NCBI RefSeq assembly: GCF_017573505.1
Contig: NZ_JAGEOJ010000020.1
Span: 166,321-230,320 of the forward strand
Length of the DNA stretch: 64,000 bases
Direction of reading: 5' to 3'
Origin: Actinomadura barringtoniae
GTDB lineage: Bacteria > Actinomycetota > Actinomycetes > Streptosporangiales > Streptosporangiaceae
Position 1 is the stretch's first letter. The number at the start of each line of letters is the position of its first letter. Under the pieces are notes generated by a model. The model was given only the letters and a program-made list of their open reading frames with translations, did no database searches and had not been told where the DNA came from. A program made the translations under genes and the position numbers. Positions 41,901 through 49,689 of the stretch are shown piece by piece.

Positions 41901-43892
41901 TCAGATGACGTTGGCTTCGGTCAGCCAGGTCCAGAGGGTAGCCTGGTCGATGACCTCGACGCCCACCTTCTCGGCCTTGGCGGTCTTGGAGGCGCCGACG
42001 TTGTCGCCGGCCAGCAGGTAGTCGGTGGCGGCAGAGACGGACGAGGCGGCCGTGGCGGCCGCCTGCTCGACCAGGCGGGTGACGTCCGGGCGGCTGATCT
42101 TGGCGCCGGAACGGGGGTCGGTGAAGGCGCCGGTGATCACGACGGACTTGCCCTTGAGCGGCGAGTCGCCCGCGGCGGCCGTGTCGACCGGGCGGTCCTC
42201 GGGCATGACGTCGAGGTTCACGCCACGCTCGCGCAGTGCGACGATTTCCTGCCGCACCTCGGGGCGGGCGAAGAAGGCGACGATGCTCTCGGCGGCCTTC
42301 GGGCCGATGTCGCGGATCGCCACCAGGTCTTCGGCCGAGGCCGCCGCGACGTCCTCGATGCGCTCGTAACCGGCCAGGCACAGGCGCTTGGCGGTGCCCT
42401 CGGACGCCATCGGGATCGCCAGCCCGATCAGCGCGCGGCGCAGCCCCACGTCCTTGGAGGACGCGATGGAGTCGACCATGTTCTTGGCGCTGACCTCGCC
42501 CATCCGGTCGTAGCCGAGCAACTGTTCGGCCGTCAGATCGTACAGGTCGCTGCGGCCCTTGAGGACGCCGTCCTCGGCCAGCTTCTCGATCCAGACGTCG
42601 CCGACGCCCTCCATGTCGGCCGCCTGGCGCGAGGCCCAGTGCATCAGCCGCCGCGTTGCCTGCGCCGGGCACTGCAGGTTGACGCACCAGCGCTCCTCGC
42701 CGGTACCGCGGACCTCCAGCTCCGACCCGCAGGACGGGCAGTGCGCCGGCGGAACGATCTCGACCTCGGTCCCGTCGCGCCGTTCGGGCAGCGAACGGCC
42801 GGCGAACGGGATCACGTCGCCGCGCCGCACGACCGCCACCGTGTCGCCGATCCGCAGGTCGCGCTCGCGGATCAGGCGCGGGTTGTGCAGGGTGACGTTC
42901 TCCACCGTCACGCCGCCGACGAACACCGGCGCGACCTTCGCGCGCGGCGGGACGCGGCCGATCTTGCCGACCGGCCACTCGACCGACAGCAGCGTGGTCA
43001 GCTTCTCCTCCGGCGGATACTTGAACGCGATCGCCCCGCGCGGCTCGGCGCTGTTGAAGCCCGCCGCGTCGAACGCCGCGGGCTCGTGCAGCCGCACGAC
43101 CGCGCCGTCGATGTCGTAGTCGAGCCCGTCGCGGCGTTCGCCGATCTCAGTGATCGCGGCGATCACCTCCTCGACGGTCGCGCAGACGTACTGGGCGACC
43201 GGCTCGAAGCCCTCCGGGATCTCCAGCGCGGCGCCACCGCGATCGGCGCCGAACGCCACGAACTGCAGCACGCGCTTGGCTTGGACGGCCGCCTCGGGGT
43301 CCTTCAGCACGAGCGTCCCGGCGGCGCCCGAACGCGGGTTGGTCAGGATCCGGTCCGGGTGGGCCTCGTTGTAGGCCGTCCACACCGACCGCAGCATCAC
43401 GGCCTCGCCGCGTACCTCCACGCGGCCGGGCGCCTGGATCCGCATCGGCAGGCCCGGGATCACATGGCGCACCTTCACGGTGACCAGCTCGCCGACCGCA
43501 CCGTTGCCCCGCGTGGCGACGTAGTCGAGCGTTCCGTCGGTGTAGACGATGCTCAGCGAGAGGCCGTCGAGCTTCTCCGACACCCGGAAGACCTGGCCGC
43601 CGAAGCGCTCGCAGAACGTGCGGATCTGCTCCTCGCCCGTCGCCTTGGCCAGCGACAGCATCGGGCGCGCATGCCGTACGGTCGGGCCGGTCAGCGCCGC
43701 CGGGGCGTTGACCTTGCCGAGCGGGCTGTCGGCGGGCTCGAGCTCGGGGTGCTCGGCGACCAGCGCCGCCAGCTCGTCTTTGAGCGCGTCGAAGTCCGCG
43801 TCCGGCAGCGGGCTGTCGCCGGTGCCGTAGTACAGGTCGTTCAGTCGCTTGACCTCGGCGGTCAGCTCGGCGATCCGCTGTTCAACGTCCAC
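41901..43892 (-). CDS. NAD+-dependent DNA ligase, divergent LigA-type
   Basis: 663 aa from GTG 43892. Seals nicks using NAD+. Parts: Ia domain (LNDLYYGTGDSPLPDADFDAL), adenylation domain with Lys 107 in SEKLDGLS, OB fold, Cys4 zinc finger (CPSCGSELEV ... WCVNLQCPAQ), helix-hairpin-helix region (IRDIGPKAAESIVAFF), and C-terminal BRCT (GKSVVITGAFTDPRSGAKI). Several otherwise strict positions differ: RPMLSLAKA where LigA usually has PMLSLDNAF, and ATRGNGAVGELVT for RGDGxxGEDVT. It is therefore probably an accessory paralogue, with the main ligA elsewhere. All domains are present, unlike LigB. Ribosome site before the GTG is weak. Confidence 0.85.
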   Translation of the reverse strand: MDVEQRIAELTAEVKRLNDLYYGTGDSPLPDADFDALKDELAALVAEHPELEPADSPLGKVNAPAALTGPTVRHARPMLSLAKATGEEQIRTFCERFGGQVFRVSEKLDGLSLSIVYTDGTLDYVATRGNGAVGELVTVKVRHVIPGLPMRIQAPGRVEVRGEAVMLRSVWTAYNEAHPDRILTNPRSGAAGTLVLKDPEAAVQAKRVLQFVAFGADRGGAALEIPEGFEPVAQYVCATVEEVIAAITEIGERRDGLDYDIDGAVVRLHEPAAFDAAGFNSAEPRGAIAFKYPPEEKLTTLLSVEWPVGKIGRVPPRAKVAPVFVGGVTVENVTLHNPRLIRERDLRIGDTVAVVRRGDVIPFAGRSLPERRDGTEVEIVPPAHCPSCGSELEVRGTGEERWCVNLQCPAQATRRLMHWASRQAADMEGVGDVWIEKLAEDGVLKGRSDLYDLTAEQLLGYDRMGEVSAKNMVDSIASSKDVGLRRALIGLAIPMASEGTAKRLCLAGYERIEDVAAASAEDLVAIRDIGPKAAESIVAFFARPEVRQEIVALRERGVNLDVMPEDRPVDTAAAGDSPLKGKSVVITGAFTDPRSGAKISRPDVTRLVEQAAATAASSVSAATDYLLAGDNVGASKTAKAEKVGVEVIDQATLWTWLTEANVI

Positions 43893-43929
43893 CCCTCGAT
43901 TAAACGCCACCGGACCGACATTGTGATCG

Positions 43930-45396
43930 TCAGGCCGGGCGCGCCTCCCGAGTCTGCGGCTCGAACCTGCCGTACCGGTCCGCGCCGGGGCCCGCCGGCC
44001 GGGTCGCGGTGGCGTTCTGGTCGCCCCAGCCCTGCTCGGGCGAGACGACCTTGGCCGAGAGGTACGAGCGCAACTCGGCGACGGTGCTGTACGTACCGGG
44101 ATCCGTGGCGCCCGCGTAAACACCCTCGTCCGTGGCGCCCGCGTAAACACCCTGGTCCGTGGCGCCCGCGTAAGCGCCCTGATCGGTGACGCCCGCGTAG
44201 ACGTTCGGTTCCGTGACTCCGGAATCGAGCGCCGACTCCAGGGCGTTCACCGCATCCGCGAGCGAGCCCGCGGGCGAGGCTGTGCCGTAGAGGTAGGAGG
44301 CCAGCCCGATGAGCAGCCGCTGCACATCGTTCTGCGGACGGACGACCAGCCGCAGGAACTGGCTGCCGGCGCCCAGCTTGTTGCCGCACTCGCGGACGAA
44401 CACGCCGTGCTCCTGGATCAGGTAGTCGCGCAGCCCGACGCCGTCCTTCCCGTCCGGCAGCTTGATCAGGATGAAGTTGCCCTGCGACGGATAGACCTTC
44501 AGCCCGGGCAGCGAGGCGAGCTGCTGCAACATCAGCGATCTGTCGCGCGCCAGCAGCCGCAGGCTCTCGCGGTACTCCTCCCGGTGCTCGCGCAGCAGGA
44601 GCACCATGACCTCGGCGAACGAGTTGAGGTTCCACCTGGGCAGGGCCACGCGGATCCGTTGCGCCAGCGCCGGATTGGCCACCAGGTAGCCGAACCTGAT
44701 GCCGTGCAGGCCGAAGTTCTTGCCCAGGCTCTTGAGCACGATCACGTTGGGCCTGATCCGGGCCTCATCGGCCACCGAGGTGCAGGCCTCGGCGTCCACG
44801 AAGTCGGCGAACGACTCGTCCACCACGACCAGGTCCAGGTCGAGCAGGCAGTCGAGCATCCTGACGACCTCGTGCCGCGGGACGTACCCGCCGTCGGGGT
44901 TGTTCGGGTTGCAGATGACCGCCACCCGCGACCCGCGCGCCCGGACGAACTGCACGAACGAGTCCACGTCGAACTCGAAGTTGCGCATCTCCTGGAGCTG
45001 GAACATGTCCACCCGCTTGCCGGTCTCCAGCGGCTGGTCGGTCCACCGCCCGAACGTCGGGATCGGCGTGGCCAGGCTTTCGGAGACCAGCAGATGGTCG
45101 ATCCAGGTGATGAGCTCGGTCGACCCGTTCCCCATCACCACGGTCTGCGGGTTGAGGCCCAGCGTGGCGCACAGTTCCGCCGTGATGGTGTCCGCGTCGC
45201 TCGGGTAGTACTTGAGGATCTGCTCCAGCGCGCCCGTGAGCCGGGAGAACATCTCCGGCGTCGGGAAGTAGGGGTTGCACGGAATGCAGAAGTCGACGAG
45301 ATCGAGCCGTCCCGACGACGCCCGGTTGAGGGCGAAGAAGGACGGGCTGTGGGCGTTCTTGCGAAGCAGGCTCGGATCGATGAAGTCCGACGACAC
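43930..45396 (-). CDS. PLP-dependent class I/II aminotransferase with C-terminal repeat tail
   Basis: 488 aa from GTG 45396 (GAGGAG upstream). Fold-type I enzyme of the histidinol-phosphate aminotransferase/CobD-like group: GNGSTELITW, CNPNNPDGGY, Asp in VVVDESF (D193), Schiff-base Lys in LKSLGKNFG (K226), IRFGYL, and the substrate Arg in FLRLVVR. The substrate is not identifiable. The catalytic part ends near residue 390. An added ~100-residue tail carries four copies of a nine-residue YAGATDxG repeat (44095-44202), then a disordered end. 37 bases lie between its stop and the ligase start on the same strand. Confidence 0.8.
   Translation of the reverse strand: MSSDFIDPSLLRKNAHSPSFFALNRASSGRLDLVDFCIPCNPYFPTPEMFSRLTGALEQILKYYPSDADTITAELCATLGLNPQTVVMGNGSTELITWIDHLLVSESLATPIPTFGRWTDQPLETGKRVDMFQLQEMRNFEFDVDSFVQFVRARGSRVAVICNPNNPDGGYVPRHEVVRMLDCLLDLDLVVVDESFADFVDAEACTSVADEARIRPNVIVLKSLGKNFGLHGIRFGYLVANPALAQRIRVALPRWNLNSFAEVMVLLLREHREEYRESLRLLARDRSLMLQQLASLPGLKVYPSQGNFILIKLPDGKDGVGLRDYLIQEHGVFVRECGNKLGAGSQFLRLVVRPQNDVQRLLIGLASYLYGTASPAGSLADAVNALESALDSGVTEPNVYAGVTDQGAYAGATDQGVYAGATDEGVYAGATDPGTYSTVAELRSYLSAKVVSPEQGWGDQNATATRPAGPGADRYGRFEPQTREARPA
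44095..44202 (-). repeat. 27-bp tandem repeat (4 copies) in aminotransferase tail
   Basis: Units 44095-44121, 44122-44148, 44149-44175 and 44176-44202; each encodes V/A-YAG-A/V-TD-x-G. Units 2 and 3 are nearly identical at DNA level, suggesting recent duplication. Frame is kept. Confidence 0.85.
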
Positions 45397-45716
45397 GGGA
45401 CACTCCTCGTGGGCTGGGGACCGCTCGACAGGGGGACCGCTCGACAGGGGACTGCGCGAACAGGGGACTGCGTAGATAGGGGGACGGCGCCGCCATCGTC
45501 GTCCACTCGGCCGTGACATCGCCGATACATACGCGTCCCGGCCGACCTCCGGTTCGAATCCGGCACCGGTACGGCACGATCGCCCCGGCCGCCACTCCAA
45601 CGGTCATGTGCCACAAGACCGACATCCACGGTCACTTATTGTGAAAGCCTCATTACGATCTTGGCTTGTGGCCAGACTGGCCTTCCGGCGTGACCGGCGC
45701 GAGGAGGCCTCGTTCG
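45397..45716. promoter_or_regulatory. Divergent intergenic region
   Basis: 320 bases between the aminotransferase (-) and the next gene (+). Holds the 16-bp tandem repeat at 45416-45479. A CCGG-TTCGAAT-CCGG stem-loop near 45550 looks like a tRNA T-arm but has no tRNA around it. Nothing else assigned. Confidence 0.5.
45416..45479 (-). repeat. 16-bp tandem repeat (4 copies) in aminotransferase leader
   Basis: Plus-strand unit GGGGACCGCTCGACAG, two exact copies (45416-45447), then two diverged copies (GGGACTGCGCGAACAG, GGGACTGCGTAGATAG) and a partial fifth. Lies 20-83 bases upstream of the GTG, within or just before the transcript leader. Confidence 0.8.
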
Positions 45717-46388
45717 ATGACCGAAACGACCGCAGTCCCCGAGGAGTATCTGGCCCAGGTCCGAGAGGTCGCCGACGCGAGCCGGAGCCGCCTCTGTACG
45801 CCCTCGATCCTGCGGACCGCGGCGAGCGCGCTCTACGACGTCGAGGAGCAGCTCTACGAGCACGGCATCTACGAGCAGTTCGTACGGCCGCTGGGCTCGC
45901 TGGCGGCCAGGATCATGCGCGCGGTCGAGACCCGGGTCATGAACGAGTGCTACTACGTCACCACCGACGTCGACCCGGTGTCGCTCCTGCACACCGCGAT
46001 CGCCGCCGCCTCCGATCGGCTCGGCCGTCCGCTGGAGCCCACCGACGGCCCCGCCCTCGGCGACGGCCGCGAGCTGGTCGCCTACGTCGTCCTGCCCCGC
46101 GAACTCGAAACCCCCGCCATCGAGAACGACGACCAGGCCCCGGTGGTGGTCACCCTCGGCCGGCCCGACCAGGAGGCGCTGCGGCTCGTCTATTCCTCCG
46201 GCGGCGGCCCCATGGGCCCGTACGAGCCGGGGCCGTGGGCGTGGCATCTCACCCACAAGGTCCCCAACGGCCTCTACATCGGCTCCGGCACCCAGATCAC
46301 GGCCCCCGAGCCCTCCGACGCCAGCGCCGCCGAGGTGGGCGAGCTGATCGCGGACTTCCTCACCGGAGAGATCACCCTCCCCGGCTGA
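45717..46388 (+). CDS. Hypothetical protein, 223 aa
   Basis: ATG 45717 with GAGGAGG nine bases upstream. Soluble; helical first half (EEYLAQVREVADASRSRLCTPSILRTAASALYDVEEQLYEHGIYEQF) and a mixed second half (LGDGRELVAYVVLPRELETPAI, HLTHKVPNGLYIGSGTQI). No family recognised. It is monocistronic by spacing; GC-rich GCTGACGCG repeats follow its stop (46389-46430). Confidence 0.6.
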   Translation: MTETTAVPEEYLAQVREVADASRSRLCTPSILRTAASALYDVEEQLYEHGIYEQFVRPLGSLAARIMRAVETRVMNECYYVTTDVDPVSLLHTAIAAASDRLGRPLEPTDGPALGDGRELVAYVVLPRELETPAIENDDQAPVVVTLGRPDQEALRLVYSSGGGPMGPYEPGPWAWHLTHKVPNGLYIGSGTQITAPEPSDASAAEVGELIADFLTGEITLPG

Positions 46389-46450
46389 CGCGGCTAACGC
46401 GCGCTGCGGCTGACGCGGCTGACGCGGCGACCGCGCTCTGCGGCACCCTC

Positions 46451-46548
46451 ATGATCGTGTGCGTGAACCTTCTCCCTGCCTGCTGGCAAAAGGAGGTGTC
46501 ATTGCTCGCGAAGCAGAGGAGAACCGTATGAGAAGAGCCACGCGATGA
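46451..46548 (+). promoter_or_regulatory. Overlapping short leader ORFs upstream of ECF sigma gene
   Basis: A 26-codon frame (46451-46531, ending LLAKQRRTV) ends in ATGA, overlapping a 6-codon frame MRRATR (46528-46548) that itself ends in ATGA over the sigma ATG at 46545. AAAGGAGGTG at 46489-46498 and GAGGAGA at 46515-46521 are strong ribosome sites; the latter is 6 nt from the MRRATR ATG. The sigma gene's own site (GAAGAG) is weaker. Translational coupling is inferred. Confidence 0.45.
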
Positions 46549-47162
46549 CCGCCGACACGGCGACGTCGTTCAGCACCGACGCCGAGGAGATCGCGCGGTC
46601 GTCGCGGGAGCCGGAACGGTTCGCCGTGCTCTTCGACCGGCACGGCGCGCGGCTGCACCGGTACGCCGCGCGCAGGCTGGGCGACGGCGAGGCCGACGAC
46701 ATCGTCGCGGAGACGTTCCTGGTGGCGTTCCGGCAGCGGGACGGTTACGACCTCGGCCGCTCCGACGCGCTGCCGTGGCTGTACGGGATCGCCTCCAACC
46801 TCATCCGCAGGCATCGGCGCGCCGAGGTGAGCCGCTACCGGACGTTCGTCCGTACCGGCGTGCTGATGGACGCGGCCGAGGGCGTCGCCGAACGGGCCGT
46901 CGAGCGCGCGAGCGCCGAGATGAGCGGCCGCCGGCTCGCCGACGCGATCGCGAAACTGCCGGCCCGCGACCGGGACGTCCTGCTCCTGGTGGCCTGGGCC
47001 GACCTGACCTACGAGCAGGTCGCCGACGCCCTCGGCCTTCCGGTGGGAACGGTCCGATCCCGGCTGAACAGAGCCCGCACCAAGGTCAAGCAAGCACTCG
47101 GCGGCGTGAACCCCGTCTCCGACCACGACTCGAAGGAGAACAACGATGAACGACCTGCATGA
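46545..47162 (+). CDS. ECF-type RNA polymerase sigma factor
   Basis: 205 aa. Region 2: FAVLFDRHGARLHRYAARRLGDGEADDIVAETFLVAFRQRDGYD; WLYGIASNLIRRHRR is the usual 2.4 motif. Region 4: IAKLPARDRDVLLLVAWADLTYEQVADAL, GLPVGTVRSRLNRARTKV. No C-terminal SnoaL extension. Overlaps the next gene by 17 bases, whose product is probably its membrane partner. Preceded by two overlapping mini-ORFs. Confidence 0.92.
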   Translation: MTADTATSFSTDAEEIARSSREPERFAVLFDRHGARLHRYAARRLGDGEADDIVAETFLVAFRQRDGYDLGRSDALPWLYGIASNLIRRHRRAEVSRYRTFVRTGVLMDAAEGVAERAVERASAEMSGRRLADAIAKLPARDRDVLLLVAWADLTYEQVADALGLPVGTVRSRLNRARTKVKQALGGVNPVSDHDSKENNDERPA

Positions 47163-48171
47163 GGTGCGCGAGCTGTGGAGCGAGGCCACCGAGCCCGGCG
47201 ACGCCCGTATGGCCGCCGTCCGGGGGCGCCTGCTTGAGGAGACGCGGCAGCCCGGCCGCGCACGCACCCGCACTCCCGGGCACGTGTGGACCGTCCGAAT
47301 GTCATTGGCAGGCGGGCTGGTCGCCGCCGCGACCGCAGGCGCCGTCCTGCTCCCGTACGCGAACGGCCCCGGCTCAACCCCCGCCAACGCCGCCGAACTA
47401 CTCGACCAGGCCGCCACCGCGGCCGAGCACGGAAAGGCCATCAACCCGCTCCCCCACCAATTCGTCTACCAGGAGACGACCGCCCTGGAGGTGTCGTTCA
47501 ACAGCGACGTCTCGTGGTTCCGGAAGGTGCGCTACCAGCAGTGGCAGCGCGCTGACGGCTCGATCGCGCCCTATCGCCGGAAGACGTTGCTCGGTCTCCT
47601 GCCCTTGCCCGGCAAGAAGCTGCCCGCCCTGGCGCGGCAGACCGAGCACCTCTCCACGAACGCGCAGTTCCTCCCGTGCACCGCTAAGCCCGCCGAGCCG
47701 AACGCTCCGTACGCCCTGCACAGCAAACTGCCCACCGACCCGGCCCGGCTCCGCAACGCCCTGACCGCCGGGGTGGACGCCGGGCAGCGAGCGGAACTCA
47801 GCCTGGACCAGGCCGTGTGGACCAACCTCACGGCGCTGGCCTCCGTACCGACGCCGCCCAAGGTCCAGGCGGCACTCTTCAAGCTCGCCCGCCAGATCAA
47901 GGGAGCGAGCCTCACCGGCCCCACCACCGACATCGCCGGGCGCCGCGGCCTGGCCGTGACCTACAACGCCAGGCCCGGCGAACGCGAGGACCTGATCTTC
48001 GACGCGAAGACCTACCGCTTCCTCGGTACGCGCAGCGTCACGACCGACGCCTCCAAGACCATGCCCCGCGGAACGACCACCGCCGACCTCGCCGTGACCA
48101 AGACGGCCGTCGTCGACAACCTCCCGGTGCCCAGCACCGGACACCCCTGCCCGCCCTCATCCACCGGCTGA
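47146..48171 (+). CDS. CU044_5270-like membrane-anchored protein, probable sigma partner
   Basis: 341 aa, ATG 47146 with GAAGGAGA upstream. Short cytoplasmic N-terminus (MNDLHEVRELWSEATEP), one membrane helix (MSLAGGLVAAATAGAVLLPYA), then a ~270-residue extracytoplasmic domain (FVYQETTALEVSF, FRKVRYQQWQRADGS, RRGLAVTYNARPGEREDLIFDAKTYRFLGT). The layout and coupling to an ECF sigma gene match the CU044_5270 family, thought to act as an anti-sigma or sensor protein. No zinc anti-sigma motif (HxxxCxxC) is visible, so the mode of control is open. Confidence 0.78.
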   Translation: MNDLHEVRELWSEATEPGDARMAAVRGRLLEETRQPGRARTRTPGHVWTVRMSLAGGLVAAATAGAVLLPYANGPGSTPANAAELLDQAATAAEHGKAINPLPHQFVYQETTALEVSFNSDVSWFRKVRYQQWQRADGSIAPYRRKTLLGLLPLPGKKLPALARQTEHLSTNAQFLPCTAKPAEPNAPYALHSKLPTDPARLRNALTAGVDAGQRAELSLDQAVWTNLTALASVPTPPKVQAALFKLARQIKGASLTGPTTDIAGRRGLAVTYNARPGEREDLIFDAKTYRFLGTRSVTTDASKTMPRGTTTADLAVTKTAVVDNLPVPSTGHPCPPSSTG

Positions 48172-48184
48172 CCTACGCCAGATC

Positions 48185-48240
48185 GGGCGGCCAGTCCCGC
48201 ATCAGAAATGCAGCAGGTTTCCGATGCGGACTGGCCGCCC
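48185..48240. terminator. Long hairpin sharing one arm with the TPR gene 3' end
   Basis: GGGCGGCCAGTCCCGCATC (48185-48203) pairs with GATGCGGACTGGCCGCCC (48223-48240), 18 bp with one bulge. The right arm lies inside the last codons of the minus-strand TPR gene (LGRPVRI). Likely ends transcription of the CU044_5270-like gene and perhaps both genes. Confidence 0.65.
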
Positions 48241-49167
48241 CAGCGCCAAGACAGACTCTGAAATATCGTCCACCCGAACGTCCGCCCACTCGATCCGGAA
48301 CGGTCCCCCGTCGGGTTCACGCGGGACGTGCTTCACCAGGTCGGGCACGACAATTGCGTCGCGCCCGGGGCGATGAACGGTCAACTCCAGCTTGATGAAG
48401 CCGTCCAGGTCCTCGCGCGTCAGATCACCACTGTTGCCGAGCATCCCGTCGGCGGCCGCCCGCACCTGGCCGAACGTGCCGAAGACATGACCGCTCTCGG
48501 CCCACTCGGAGTTGGAGATCCGGGATTCTTCACGCAACACAACGAAGGCGTACGAGCGCGGCTCGGGCTCTTGATAGTGCGGGACTTCGGCTTCGAGCTG
48601 TTCGAGACAGGTTTCTGCGAGGTCGTCGCCCGGGTCGCGCCGCAGCGCCTCGTGGTAAGCGGCAACCGCACCGTCGCGGTCGCCCAGCCAGCTGAGCGCG
48701 TGGCCGAGGTGAATCGGCACCAGCGGGTCCTCGGGGTCGGCGTCGATCGCCGCGCGGGCGGCCTCCGCGGCGCGTTCGGCGGCCGGGCCGGTCACCTCGT
48801 CCCAGTCCTCCTCCTCGACGCCGTTGAACGGCGGGCCGTCCATGTCGTAGTCCCAGCCCGAGTTGACCTCGTGCTCCACGTCGGTGCACAGGCGAAGCTC
48901 GTACGCCGCGATGAGCGAACGGCCGATCGCGACCGTGGCGGGATCGGCGCCCTCGGCAGCGTCGTAGCAGGCCCGCGCCTCGGCGAGCAGTGCTCCGATC
49001 TCGTCGGTGCCTTGGTCGTCCCAGAAGCGGTAGGCACAGTCACGAAGGAGCCGGAGGGCGTGTTCCACGTTCACCCGGCAAGCCTGGCACATCAAGGTCA
49101 TTTCCGGCGCCGCACCATCATCGGGCTCGGTCTCGACGGTGCTGGGGGCTGGCGAAGTGTCGACCAA
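48202..49167 (-). CDS. Tetratricopeptide-repeat-containing hypothetical protein
   Basis: Up to 321 aa. The middle has a TPR pair (AAEAARAAIDADPEDPLVPIHLGHALSWLGDRDGAVAAYHEALRRDPGDDLAETCL) after a more diverged helical region. The C-terminal ~120 residues (SYAFVVLREESRISNSEW, FIKLELTVHRPGRDAIVVPDLV) form a strand-rich unknown domain. The longest frame starts TTG 49167 without a ribosome site; ATG 49101 (MTLMCQACRVNVEHAL) is a reasonable alternative, so the true N-terminus is uncertain. A CxxC (MCQAC) is present near there. Confidence 0.65.
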   Translation of the reverse strand: MVDTSPAPSTVETEPDDGAAPEMTLMCQACRVNVEHALRLLRDCAYRFWDDQGTDEIGALLAEARACYDAAEGADPATVAIGRSLIAAYELRLCTDVEHEVNSGWDYDMDGPPFNGVEEEDWDEVTGPAAERAAEAARAAIDADPEDPLVPIHLGHALSWLGDRDGAVAAYHEALRRDPGDDLAETCLEQLEAEVPHYQEPEPRSYAFVVLREESRISNSEWAESGHVFGTFGQVRAAADGMLGNSGDLTREDLDGFIKLELTVHRPGRDAIVVPDLVKHVPREPDGGPFRIEWADVRVDDISESVLALGRPVRIGNLLHF

Positions 49168-49231
49168 AGTGGGGGGTGGTCACGACCTTTGTAGGCTGTG
49201 ACGGACCGGTGACGGGCGGCAGCCTGGGGAC

Positions 49232-49642
49232 ATGGGCAAAATCGAAGCGCCATCGGCGCAGGCACCGTATATCGGCTGCACGACTGAGGAGCTCCGGGCG
49301 CGTAGGACGGGCGACCGGATCGCGGCCGGGGTCGACCAGAGCGTGCTGTTTCAGCGGCGTGGCGAGGCCTCGCTTCATGACGATCGCCTGGTGCTGCAGG
49401 GGTGGGGTGACGGCGGCGATCTGGTGCTGCGGCCGGACGAGGTGACGTCCGTGGCGAACGAGTACACCAAGCTGTACGGGCGGTTCATCGGCGGGCTGCT
49501 GAATGCCGGTAAGCCGCTGATTCTGGGGACCGTCCCGGTCGGTGAGATCTATCTGATGATCGATCACCGGACGTTCATGGAGACGACCGACAATCGCAAG
49601 TGGTCGGGCCTGATCAGGGAGTGGCTCGGCGACGGCGCGTGA
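49232..49642 (+). CDS. Hypothetical protein, 136 aa
   Basis: Reads MGKIEAPSAQAPYIGCTTEE, then a strand-rich middle (SLHDDRLVLQGWGDGGDLVLRPDEVTSV) and a Trp-containing C-terminal helix (NRKWSGLIREWLGDGA). The alternating strands followed by a helix could be a small PH-like fold, but this is not certain. Divergent from the TPR gene; no operon partner other than the broken glucosidase downstream. Confidence 0.55.
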   Translation: MGKIEAPSAQAPYIGCTTEELRARRTGDRIAAGVDQSVLFQRRGEASLHDDRLVLQGWGDGGDLVLRPDEVTSVANEYTKLYGRFIGGLLNAGKPLILGTVPVGEIYLMIDHRTFMETTDNRKWSGLIREWLGDGA

Positions 49643-49689
49643 GGGACGTGGCGATCGAGGCAGACCGGCGCGCGTCGTGCGCCGGTCTC

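Noticed and set aside
45541..45580. tRNA-like T-arm (CCGG-TTCGAAT-CCGG)
   Set aside because: No matching acceptor, D or anticodon arm within the required distance on either strand.
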